Below are positions 9,358 to 21,200 of a DNA stretch of 29,787 bases, piece after piece. Origin of the DNA: Prorocentrum cordatum (taxonomy: Eukaryota; Sar; Dinophyceae; Prorocentrales; Prorocentraceae); NCBI GenBank assembly GCA_963575745.1, contig CAUYUJ010006283.1:25001-54787 (forward strand), in the 5' to 3' direction. Below the pieces are notes generated by a model, which ran no database searches, was not told the DNA's origin, and saw nothing but the letters and a program-made list of their open reading frames with translations. Numbering within the stretch: the first letter of the stretch is position 1; each line of letters starts with the position of its first letter. Position numbers and translations under genes: made by a program.

Positions 9358-12100
9358 ATGGCCCCCGGTAAGCCGGAGCGCCGTCGCTCTTCCAAGCAGC
9401 CGCCGAGCTCACGTCCTGCTGCTGAAGGGTCTCTCCTCCAACGCAAGCAGGACTGCATCGCAGCTTTCAAGCAAGCGGGGTCTGACCGCCCCACGGCCGC
9501 ATACAACGGGCTTGCCGAGCTGAACGCGGACGAGCTTCAGGCCACGTACGACATGCACAAGACCAACACAAAGAAGCTCGGCAGTGCCTTGATCCGCATG
9601 TGTGCCGCCAACCAGATCAGCTACACGCTGGATCACCACCAGCGCAGCAAGCCTAAGCGCATTGGTGGTGACACATCACACCCACCAGCTGCGTCCGCAC
9701 GTCTTCAGGCTGCGGACGCCCAATTCATTGCCTTGGACCCGGCCTTCTGGAAGGTCCCAGTCCTCGCCGAACCCACATCACTTGACGACGGCAAGACGTA
9801 CAAGCCCAGTATCAGCCTCCACGACTACGAGAGCGGAGAACGGCTGCTGCAACACCACCTCGTGCAGGGTACGCGTACCACGGGTCAGCTTGCGATTGCT
9901 GTCATGGGCCCAAAAAACGATAACTACGTCGGTACCGAGCTCGCCGTCCCCGTGCTGAAGCGTCACCCCAAGGCGCCCAAAGTGGTCCACACGCACGTCC
10001 CCGTGACCGTGTACCAGCTGGGCACCAAGGAAGTCGCCTGCACGGAAAAAGTAGCCGTCGCCACCATCGATCCTGCCGACCACGTATGCTGGATTCGGGT
10101 GACCATACATGAAACCGAGGCCATCGCCGCAGTCCCCTCCATGCATCAGGCCTTCGAGGATCAGTTCTCGGGAGGTGCCCCCGTGAACGGTGGTCCACGT
10201 GCCAAGGGTCCTTTCCGAAGGGACTCCGCTCCACAGGACAAGGCGCGCCAAAACCAAAAGCACAGGGAGTCCAAGAAAGACGCTCGCCGCCAGGAGCTCG
10301 ATAGTCAGCTCCAGGACACCTTCAAGGCCCTCTTCCACGGCAACTTTAAAGCCGTCACCATCCTCGAACCCTGCAAAAGCCTAGGCAGGTATGGATCGGG
10401 CGTCGGAAAGAGGTCCCTGGCTGCCACCTTCGGCGTCAGTCTTCAAGCGGTTGACAAGGTCTTGGCGGGTTCAGGGCAACTCGGCGCCACCTACGACCTC
10501 AGCAACGTAGGTGCAGACGAGCCCACTGCAGACAAGTACCAGACCGTGTGGTTCCCTGAGGACCAGCCCATCACGATGGCAGATGCGTTCCAGAAGTCGG
10601 TGGACTTCAAGGCCCTAGGAGTCGTCAGGCACGGCAAGTCAGGCTTATTGGGGATCCGTGTTGCACGAGGGTCAGACGCCGCCAAGGCTGCTGCCGTCAG
10701 CATCCGTGGCTGCGAAGCCACCCTCGCCAAGACGCGATACCGCATCACTGGCATTGCGGCACGCCACGCCACGCTGACCCAGCTCGCTAAGACTCTCACG
10801 GGCCCGTCCGTCAAATGGGACTGTGAGGTCTACCACACCGCCTGGGACCCAGCCACTTCGGCTCAGTTTGCCTTAGTGCGCGCCCATCGTCCCCCACCCA
10901 CATATACGGTACAGGTCGCAGGGTGCCCCATCCCGTGGAGCATCACCGAGGCCCCGTTGGCTGAGGTGGTGCCGAAGAGGGACAACGTTACCATTGTCAC
11001 CCCTACCACTATCACAGAGCCTGTGACGCCGCCAGCCCGTGGTGGCGGCTTCAGCCCCGCCACGGGCACACTCCTCACCAAAGCGGCCCAGAGCCCTTAC
11101 CTCCACGACCTCATGACTGCCACGCCCAAAGGCAAGGGCGTCGCACCGCTCCTGATCCCCAAGGAGGAGCCTTTAGCCAAGCGCCACCGATCCTCCAGTG
11201 GGAAACGCGACGCCACGCCGCACGCAAGATCACACGGCGCCCCAGGCCGCAGCTCCTCTGCACCCCCGCACGGCACGGATGGAGCTGCCGAGCAGACGGC
11301 CGTCCAAGGATCAGGTGGCCATGACCCGCAACTTGGCACGGTGGCGGCTGAAGGCGGGGGCCACACGGAAGGTCACCACCCACCAAACCACCCCAACCCA
11401 ACCCGAAGGCCTCAATTTGCCCTCCATTTCCAGTGGGGGGGGGTCGGGGAACATTGAAAAAACACGGATGGAACCCTTACCCCCCCCAACCCGAAATTCG
11501 GGTCTTCGGGTTGGGTTGGGGTGGGCTGGTAGGTAGTCAGAAGGGGACGCTGCCACAGCCGCCGAGGTACCAGGCGACGCTGACGACGTCGAGATCCTCT
11601 CATCAGGTGATGAATTCAGCGTGGCATCTCACGAACTTAACACCCTCGGCGATCGCTTCGCAACGGCCCCTAAACTGTCAGATGCCGCCACGACCCGCAT
11701 CCAACACATGGAACAACAGCACGAGCTGCTTGCCAACACGGTGGATAACATGCTGGTTCAGCTGGCGGGCGTTCTCTCATCCCAGGCCACACTCACGGAG
11801 CACGTTTCAGGTTTGGAACGAGGGCTTGCCACCGTCGTCACCCAGCAACAGACGGCAACCACTGAAGCTGCTGCACTGCGTGGCGACATCCAGGCCCTCC
11901 TCGGGCACCTCACGGGGGGCACCATCCACCTGCCACAGGTGGCCACTCTCGAAACAAAAAAGGAGGAAGCTGCATCAGTTGCCGACCCCGTGGCTGTCTG
12001 CGGGTGGATTGACCAGCCAGGCCAGGTCACCCCAGGGACGGGGCCCCCAGGGGCTGACAAAGGCAAAGACAAGGGTCGGGTCACTCAGGAACCCTATTGA
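9358..12100 (+). CDS. LINE ORF1 protein, copy 2 (two exons around an introner-like insert)
   Basis: ATG 9358 sits in a good context (GCCGCAATGG). The first part (9358-11371) encodes about 671 residues: a basic Ser/Pro-rich N-terminus, an unrecognised central region (about 130-560) and a Pro-rich, basic linker. Without splicing the frame stops at 11457. Joining 11371 to 11541 by removing a GT..AG segment restores one frame through TGA 12098-12100, giving about 857 residues. The second part contains a likely coiled coil (about 710-790), a usual feature of LINE ORF1 proteins that trimerise and bind element RNA. No RRM or CCHC knuckle could be recognised, so RNA binding is inferred from position and coiled coil only. 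Two hairpins of the TTCA family lie inside (9691 and 11035). ORF2 follows in the same frame after the TGA. Confidence 0.7.
9691..9719 (+). repeat. TTCA hairpin 6 (copy 2, ORF1)
   Basis: Perfect 9-bp stem GCGTCCGCA / TGCGGACGC; unpaired C at 9700, apical GTC/GGC with a wobble, TTCA at 9704-9707. Read in the third frame (RLQA), unlike the GGFSP or AASAP sites. Confidence 0.85.
11035..11067 (+). repeat. TTCA hairpin 7 (copy 2, ORF1)
   Basis: Arms GCCCGTGGTGG and CCGCCACGGGC pair at all 11 positions with one G-T; unpaired C at 11046, apical GGC/GCC, TTCA at 11050-11053. Read as GGFSP. Confidence 0.9.
11372..11540 (+). mobile_element. Introner-like inverted-repeat insert (candidate intron) in ORF1
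   Basis: 169 bp starting GTCACC and ending GTCAG. The ends are terminal inverted repeats: 11372-11408 and the complement of 11504-11540 match at 31 of 37 positions, including a perfect 21-bp core. The insert is flanked by the direct repeat GAAGG (11368-11372 and 11540-11544), as for a target-site duplication. Removal from GT to AG joins the two parts of ORF1 in frame. Terminal inverted repeats plus duplication plus ready-made splice sites is the signature of introner elements, which are described in dinoflagellates. Splicing itself is not shown by the sequence. Confidence 0.75.
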
Positions 12101-12271
12101 AGGTGCCTCAGAGAGCCTGCCTCAGCCCTCCGAGGAAGCGCCTTCAGAGGCATCTCTTCTCTCTTCGCGTCGTATCTCTTTCTTGTCATATCATGTCAGT
12201 TTTGGCAGCAGCACGAGCAAGCTATCTGGTGTAGGGACACCTGTCATCTTGCTGTGGGCGTGTTTGTTGCA
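12101..12271 (+). other. ORF1-ORF2 junction, open in frame
   Basis: The 57 codons between the ORF1 stop (TGA 12098-12100) and the first ORF2 ATG at 12272 contain no stop in the shared frame. A GTG lies at 12254. A single TGA (TAT TGA AGG) is the only barrier between ORF1 and ORF2. Possibilities are readthrough, reinitiation, or a nonsense mutation in a former single polyprotein. Confidence 0.85.
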
Positions 12272-15200
12272 ATGTACATGAGCATGCAGGGGTATCTGAG
12301 GATGCGTGCTGACATGCAGCTTTTGGCTCATCGCTCGCGCCGCCCGCCAGGCCTCGCCATCATGTGGCGCCTTGCCTGCGGCCTGGCCCTCCCCTCGCTC
12401 GCTGGAGCACACCCGTCTTCAGGCGGTGCGCCCCAGCATGGAGGTGAGGTTTTCCTGCGACACGCTGAACGTGGGACTCTTTTCTACCTCTACGATGACA
12501 GCATCTACAAGTACGATCACTGCACCATTTTGGACCCGATCGTGAACAGCACCGTAGCCGCGGGTCCGTGCGGCAACGGACCGCTGGGCGCCATCGTGAG
12601 CGCATACACGCCCTTGTCAACTACGACACATGCATCGAAATCCACCCCCAGCGTGGCCTCGACTGCGGTGCAGCAGATCCTTGACGGGGACGTTGATATA
12701 GGCCAGGCACACAGTGGCGGCTTCAGCCCCGCTGTCGTGCCCCGCTATTGCCCCACGGGTCTCACCACCCCCCTGTGCGCTAGGGGCGAACCCGAGGAGG
12801 ACCCTGCTTTCTGGCACCTGATGATGATCCGTGCCCGGCTCATACCGTGTGCTGCGGCGTGGGCACCAGGTGAGGACCACCAGGACGTGTTCTGGGCATG
12901 GCTCGAGGACTGCGTCCCGTACATCCTGGCGACGCTTCATCTGCCACAGTACGATCACCTCTTTCAGGAGGATTCTGAGGACACAACCGACGCCCTGCGC
13001 CAGCGCACCGCGGTCGACATGTGCGAGGACATCTGGCACAGAGCGGGCCCCGACAGACAGCGCATCAACCGCAACCTCACTCGTATCCAGAGCAGCCGCG
13101 AGTACGCCACCCGCTACTTTGGCCTCCTTCTGGAATACCAGGGCGCTCGTGCCACGCTCGTCGGTCCTGAGGCTTTCACGGCACCTTTGCCGCCATACCT
13201 CTCACGGGCCCATGCTTTGCTGCCAAGAGGCCTCCCTCCACCCGACCAAGACGCCATGGCGTACCTCGCCGATGTGATCCTGCACCAACCGCCAGACATG
13301 CTGCCGCTTGTCGAGGCGGAGCTCGCCGCGGCACCGATGGAACCGCCAAACCCACCACCGCCAGCTGGCCTCGCCCAGCACGCCACGGGTGATCAGGCCG
13401 CAGATGATCCCGTATCATGGCTGCTCCAGCACATCGCGGCCAGCGATATTGGCAACACATCCATGGACTCGTTCCACGCGTCGGACGATAGCCAGGACGG
13501 CATCGATACTCAGGATCGTGACGGCACGACACCACCAGGCGACACGGCCCAGCGTGACCGCGACAGTGAACCCCACTTAGGGCATACCTCGTCGCACAAC
13601 AGTCCGCCCCACAACTCAGCTCAGGCCGACCCCTGCGCACAGCTCAACGACGCTGAAGGCGTCACTGCCGCCGACGCGACAAGCCATACCACCGCGTCGC
13701 CAGCTCATGCCAGTCCGTGCAGTGGCGGCTTCAGCCCCGCTGCAGCACTGGCTAGCCCTGGACATCCCCAGACCGCAGGTGGCAGCGCCACGCCCCACAC
13801 CTCTGTACACCGCGACAACGTGACTGACTCCAACCCCAGTGCCATTGGCCACTGGCAGGCCGACATCGACAACGCCCCCATCGATGATGAGTACCCAGAT
13901 GCCAGCGGTTTCCACGAGCCCCAGCACAGCGCAGCGGCATCACGACATTGTGGCTGCCTCATCTGTCTCTTCGTGGCCACGCACGCCATCGTGATAGCAA
14001 TGCCGTACAAGGACCAGATCGATGGGTACTTGCCGACACCGAGCCGTGACCCCAGCTACCGACAACGACGACGACGCAAAGCGACGGCACCAGGCCCATC
14101 GGTGTCCACCACATCCCGACGCACAACGACATACAACGTCACGGCCGCATTGTGGGCCACTCTCAAATGGACCAGCGTCAAACTCAGAGATAGCGTCTCG
14201 GGCGGAGCCACCGCAGTCGGGGTCGGCCTCGGGGGTGTCCTGAAATGGGCCAGCGGCAAGCTCGGGGCTATTGCCACGGGTGGAGTCGTGTGTGGTCTTC
14301 TACTCGTCAGTGCCAAACTTCTTGCTCAGGGAGCTGTCGGACACGTAGGAGCCCGCATCTGTGCGCGGGCCCTGGACTCATCCACAGCCCAGTGGTGCCT
14401 CCGCTGTTGCCAACCGAGCAGGAGGCCGCGTGATGAGGCCACATACAAAATGCCGTGCACGCTCGCCGACGAACACGACGACCAGCACGTGCACGCACTC
14501 CGACATCCGCTGCTGCAGGAACACTACGCCGCAGCAGTTGCCGCCGCAGTCGCCGATGTCACTACCGCCACCACCGCCGCCATCGTCGAAGTCACTGCCG
14601 CCGTATCGCGAGCCTCGTCTGTCACACCAAGATCGACCAGCCCGTCTCCCGGAGACGGCTCCAAAAGCGGCGCGGCATTCGGTAACCTACCGACTAACGA
14701 GGATGCCACAGCACACGGCAGCGACACCGAGGCAAGGGAAACACGTGAGCGCACCCACGATAGCCCGTGGTCCATCTTCCGACATGCTGATGCTCGTGGT
14801 TCCTCTCCCGACGCGGACACCCAACCACCACGACGGCGAGCACGCTATGCATCACCCGACAGGCCCCAGGCGCCTTCAGGCCCTGGTATGCCTTACACAG
14901 CCCTCAAGCCACCGACACGAAACTTACGCAACACTATCCAGCGCGACCCAGCGGTCCCCGTGCCGCCGAAGAGCATACTTAACGCCCTGTATCAAAACGG
15001 CTTTGCGCTTGGTAACAGTGGCGTGTCTACAGAGGACATCAAAGACGCTCTGCGACTCCACGACCATCCTCGATTTACTCATGATCCAACACTCCAAGCG
15101 CTGGGGCCGTGGACGGACATCATGCAGAGGCCCCCGAACCGCCTCACTTGGGTGCTGGAAGACTCGGGCGGGAACTCAGGCGAGACAATCTTCCCATACC

Positions 15201-18200
15201 TCACGTGGGACCTCCGCCAACCCACCACCGACGCGCCCACTGTCTTCTGGCATGGGACCCGCGGCGACCTTGCGGCCCGTCTTGCTGCCAGTGGAGGGCA
15301 CCTCTTGCCAGGCCCCCGCCGTGAAGCGAAGGGCCGAACTGGCACCAACGTTGGCCGCACGTACGCGAGCGTGCACCCTTCGCTGGCCGCGTGGTACGCA
15401 ATGCCGCCCCACCCGCCCTACAGTCTCGAAGACGACACCCTCGCGTGGGGACCCATCGCACTCTGGATGTGCGAGGCCACCCAACCACCGCGCGGGGAAA
15501 ACAGGCACAACTTCGTGAAAGGGGAGGCCCACGGAGCGCGCCTCATTTACCCTCGGGTCCTGAGCCTCCTCATCCGCATGGACTGGTGCGCCCCCACAGA
15601 AGCTGCTTCCAGGTGCCGTGCCCTACCACACGCCTATGGCATGGGCGACTGCGCGCACGCCCTTCACATCGCTGGCTACGATCATCCAGATCTCCGTGAG
15701 GCGGCTGAAGCTCACGACCAGGAAGCTAGCACCAGGCGCAGACCAGCCATCGCGGCAGCGTGGCCACCGCCGCAGGCACTATACTCGCCAGAGGCAGCGC
15801 GAGTATGGGCCAAACAGCACTACGACACGGAAGCAGCCACCAGGGATGACCCTAACCAGCCCCGCCCACGCGTCTCGCTTCACATGCTCCAGCTGGACCC
15901 GAAACCACTCATCGACCTGGTGTACACTGGCTTGCAAGCTGTCCCCGTGCGGGGGCATCCTGACGCACGCGGGTCGCGCCCCAGCGGCTCCAGCCCTGGG
16001 GCCGCGTCGGGCCCACCACGCACTTACAAGTCAGGCACAGCCCTGGCGCACAGCCCAGACCGCTCATCGACGTCATCAGGAGCCGACGAACGCCGTACGC
16101 CTTCCCTCATCAGCGCGGCCGCCGCCCTCGCCCGAGGCCGTGCCCGCCCACGGCGATCTGCCTCTCGCTCGTCACGACAGAGTGGCGGGAACTCCACCTC
16201 AGACAACAGTGGCATCGAGACGTGGGAGCACATTGTGACGGAAGAGGAGCCGACTGCCTACCACGTCCTCGCCTACCACGTCCGTGATGTGCGGGCCCGT
16301 GTCAATGCCCCTGGCATCGAGGTCTGGCTTGACCCTGGTGATCACCACGACGGTGCCTACTTACCGTGGGGGACGACAGTCATGGGCCACCGCGTTACTG
16401 ACCCTGCGGTGGCGGGGCGGGACGGCTGGGTCATCCTCCACCACGACCACGGCGACACCACTACTAAGCTCTGGGCACCGACCCAAGTCCACGTCAAAGC
16501 GGACGACACCTGGCGCACCGTCATGGTACCAGCGGACATGGGGCCCCAGTGGATCAGGTGCCATGCCGAGGACGCTCGCCTCCCCGCCGAGGTTGTCCGC
16601 ACTACAGGCCAATCCTGGTTTGCTGACGTCTGGCCCTTGTGGGATCGCCCGCGACCCCACCCAGACGACCCAGGCACAAATGAGCATGCGCTCCCGCCTT
16701 TACCAGGACGCTGGTCTTGCCTACAGTGTCGATTCCAATGCTGTCAGTACTGTGCGGCTCGCCGCAACACGCAGCTCGGCACCTCGGGCCAACCAACGTG
16801 CCCAGACTGCGCCCGCAGCGGACTGCGTACACTCATGGACTGGTCCACGGACTACTCGTGCAACAGTTGGACGTGTGCATACAGCACCAACAACAGGGAC
16901 TCCGACACATGCTGCCTGTCCAGCAGGTGCCCCCATCCCCCCAGTCCACACAGCCTGCTCGACGTCCGTGCCACAGGGATGCCGCCGCACATCCTTGCCC
17001 GCCAATTCGGCAACGCGCCAGCCCTCCACGACCTTAAGGAACCCCCCCGAGCGCCTTCAGGCCCCGGGGGGGAACCTCCACAACCAGGGCAAGCAGGTTA
17101 CCAGGGTCAATGGTACTTCCCACCGCAGCCGCGGCGCGTCCCCAGGCAGGGACTGCCTGACGGCACAAGGCGGCCACCTGGATTCACAGGAACGGGGATG
17201 CCCGAAGAACCTTTCCCCGACCAGCCTCTTTGGAGGGAAGGCTACGTGCTCTTCAGTCCCCACCAGGCCCTCAAGGAGGAATTCACCTTCAACAAGACGG
17301 TCCGCCGACCCTACTCCCTAGCCATCACCAACATGTACAGGGACCGTGTCACGGTCAGGACCGTCTGCGAGTCGATCGCCGAGCGCATCCACACTACCCG
17401 CACCCGCTGGCGAGACGTGGTACTGTACTGGGACGCCGAGGGTGGTCCTGGGCCTCAAGCCCTCGACTACGACATGCGACTCTGCGACGCCATGGTGAGC
17501 CGTGCCACGACCGAAGCCGAGCTAAACCACGACCGCAGCAACCGTGGTAGTTTCTGCCTCTATGGACCAGCGCACCAGCGAGCCGTCAACATCACGGCGA
17601 TCTCCGAGCCGCAGAACATCGACTACATGGAGCATGTGCGGCGATACTCACCCGTAGGGGGGACCTACCCTGACCACGCCTTCGAGCACGTCTATCGGGG
17701 CTGGCAGCGGCCCGACGTGCCCACCATCCTCCCCGACACCCGTCCCCTCTCGAGAGCCGACTGGCAGCGACACCAACAGCACCAGCAGCGCATTCAGCAG
17801 CGGGACCAACGTGACGCAGGACAGCAGGACACGCCACGCTACCGCTCCCCCGCGCGAGTCCCGACAGGCGGTAACACGGCCTACGACGGGGTTGCCGCCT
17901 ACTACCGTGGCCCCATAGGTGCCAGGCCCGCGGCTGCTGGAGCAGCCGCCTCCAGCTACGGCCACGCCCCCCACGCCAGGGTACACCCAGCGGTCATCGG
18001 CTACCCGCGTGCACCCGTGCAGGCCCTCCCAAGGGCCATCTCGCCAGTGCCAGGGTCCACGCGCGCCTGGGGCCTTTACTCAGGCCGACATGATGGCACC
18101 TCCAGCAACCAGCCCGCAGTGATAACCCCTGCGGCTTCAGCCCAGGGGGCTGCAACAAACCGTGGCAGGACTGGGCGCCCCGAAGGATGGCGTGATGCGA

Positions 18201-21200
18201 ACGTGCGCGCTTGGCAACCGCGCCAGCACACGCCCCCGCCAAACGTGGCTGCAGCACTGCGCCCTGCCCAGGCAAAACCTGCCCCACCTGAGCGGGAGAG
18301 GCAGCCGCTTACCCCGCTCGTCCTCACGCACATCCAGGCGCATCACAGCGCCTCCCCGCGGCACAGCGAGGGAAGCGCCCACCACGTCAGCCCCCGCCCC
18401 GACGCTGTCGACCCTGACCAGGCCACAGCCACGGCGGAGGGCGGCACAAGCGCCTCTCGCCAGCCCAGCCCATCACCCTGCGCGGCGCCGATCCGATCCC
18501 CGAGCAGGGCGGATTCCGAGCGCGCTAATGCCCAGGCGACCTCGCCACGCGACCGCCACACGGGCGGGCGCGTCCCGCGCAGCAGGACCTGCAGCCGCCA
18601 CAGTTCACGCAAGGCCCCAGGGAGCTCCACGAGCTCGCCGCCTCGCGAGACTCAGGCTGATGGCCGAGCCCCCGAAGTGGTGCCACGCTTCGGAGCCAGC
18701 GTCATCGAACCTGGCCAGGTCGACCTCGAGCCGACGCCGTCCACGGACCACGAGCCGCCGCTGCCCACCCGCGTGATCGTCCCCATCGACGAGGCGCCAA
18801 CCTTCGACCCGTTCAAGAACAAGTACCGTGTCAAGAACCTTGTGGCGGGTTTCGGCGGTGGCTCACCGCTCTCACCTCAGAGTCGGGGCGGAGCCCCCGC
18901 CACCTCAGCCGCTGCCGCGGCAGCGGCGGCCCCGCGGGGAATCAGCCCTGTCCGCAACGTGGGCCTCACGGCAGCGGGCATGGACGAGGCCCAGCGCCAG
19001 GCCTCCGACCGTGCTGCTGGAGCTGTTCCACCAGATGCTGCTCATCAAGATACTGACGGGGCGGGCGCGCCACCGCAGGACGGACCAGCGGTGTCGCGTG
19101 CGCAGTATATGCGCGTGCGTTGTGCCGCTGCCGCGCCTAGCCGCCGCCGCTGGTTCGCTTTTGCTTTTGTGTTCGGCAGGACGGATCGAGGAGTCGCCTC
19201 CCTCTCCCTCTGCTGCCGTCTCACCTCTCCTCCCCTCGTCCCCTATGGTACAGGAGTGAGGAGGATTTTCCGAGACAGTTTTACTGACGTTTATGAACCC
19301 CCCCTGGCGCAGTGCCGACCGTGTCCCGCCTATACTTTTGGCCTGACGGCGGCTTCAGCCCCGGTCAAGCTAATCCATAGGAACGCCATGAGCTCCTACT
19401 GTGGCCAAGCCTTCTACCTGGGCGAGGGTCAGGCTGACCTTCACCGTGCGGGGCGTGCAAACCCCAGCTCCACCGATGGAGACGGGCCAGGTCGCTCCAT
19501 ACACCTCGTCAGCCTTAACATCACCAGTCTCTCAGCGAATTGGCCAACCATCACCGCTCTTGGTGTCGACCACAACGCCGCAGTCATAGCACTGCAGGAG
19601 ACCCGACATGCCAAGCCGACCAGACAAGCCATCGCTACCAGCGCCGCCAATCCACTCCACGGAGGATACCACGCCAGTCTTGGACCTGACCTGGATCTGG
19701 CGCGAGCCCAGCGCAGAGCTGCCCACGGCGGCACAGACCACACCGTCGTGGGCAACACTGGCGCCTCGGGAGGGGTCGCCATCCTCTCTAAGGATGCCAT
19801 TGTCGACTCCACTGTCGACGACAATGCGCCCTGTATCGTCGCCCTCAAGGCCAAGAAAAGATGGCACGAGGTCTTTCTCCCGCTCTGCACTCAACACCGC
19901 CGCAGGCGGCGACGAAACAACCACGGGCCCGCGGGGATCTACATAGCGAGCCTCTACGGGATTGCTGGAGGAGACAGCACAGCTCTTTTTCGGCTCGCTG
20001 ACTGCGCCGCCGCTAGGGTCGGCTCAGCCCCCTATTTCATCTGCATGGACGCCAATACGAACATCGATGACAATCCACACCTTCTGCACATGTTGCAGCA
20101 CGGATGGTTCAACGTCGCTGAGGGCACACCAGACCACACCATGCACACATACGGCAATATCCCTGACTGGGACCGCGTCACCAAGTGCCCCCGCACTTCG
20201 CGCATCGATTATATCATTGCCAACCAAGCGGCGCGATCCCTTGTCACCGACTTCTGCTATCTACGCGACTTGCCAGCGAAGTCTCATGTTGGCCTGCAGG
20301 TCACGCTTGACCTCAGTCGCCTCGACCATACGGCCCGACGTCTTCTTGCCCCCACGCCCTACCCTCCCGACGATGGAGCTCATGAGGGTCACGAGCTGCA
20401 GGCACTAGGGACCCTCATCGCTGGGCGATATCAGGACCGCATGGAACAGGCCGACACACGCGACGACGTGGAGCGCATGTTCGCCCTGGCTAACGAGGCC
20501 AGTCATGAGTACCATCTCACCCGTCTGCGCGACCTGCCACCTCCACCGCCCGACCACCCAAAAAAGAAGCCCCCCACCATGCACGGGCTCACGCCCACGT
20601 TCGAAGAGCGACCAGTTGTCCCCCGCGCCTTCCCCACCTACGGAGCTTCCACGATACACATGAACCGACTGCGCAAGCTCCATCGGCAACTCTGTGAGCT
20701 TCGTTTCATCGGACAGCACCATCATTTAGATTGCCGTGCCATCCCGCCGTACCTCGCGCAGCGCATCGACTGCACGTGGACCGCGGCCCGCCTCCTATGC
20801 CACAAGCTGCGCCCCACGGTTCTCCTGGACTTCCCCGAGGCCTGGACCCCCGACGAGCCAGCACCTCACGGAGAGCACCTTGACGTTTTGATCCAACACC
20901 TCGACTTAGAGCTGGCGCGACGTGCGAACCGTGCCAAAGCTGAACGCATCAAGATATGGGCTGAGGGCGTCCGCGAGCCAAGCGGGCGAAAGGCGGCCAT
21001 ATACGCACGGGCTGCTGACAGCTCGCCCACGGCGTATCTCCGCACGCCTACCACACCTGACGATACGCAACTCCACTGCGACACCAACGCCTTTAAACCT
21101 GACGAAGCTAGCACGGACGACAGCGACGCTGACACCGAAGCTGGCGGCTTCAGCCCCAGCGACGGTAGTTCGCCCGACACGGACAACGACGAAGACCACA

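Noticed and set aside
12130-12150. GCGCCTTCAGAGGC near the ORF1-ORF2 junction
   Set aside because: It has the TTCA core, but the arms do not pair outside a 4-bp GCCT/AGGC stem in another register; not counted.
12320-12334. TTTTGGCTCA resembling the dinoflagellate spliced-leader sequence
   Set aside because: Only ten bases match, the CCGTAGCCA part is missing, and it lies inside the ORF2 coding region; chance is sufficient.
13649-13663. GACGC-TGAAG-GCGTC hairpin
   Set aside because: It contains the reverse complement of CTTCA but lacks the apical 3-bp stem and unpaired C, so it is not a member of the TTCA family.
15695-15716. CGTGAG/CTCACG hairpin with a CTGAAG loop
   Set aside because: A perfect 6-bp stem, but the loop does not follow the family design in either orientation; possibly a diverged antisense relative, not counted.
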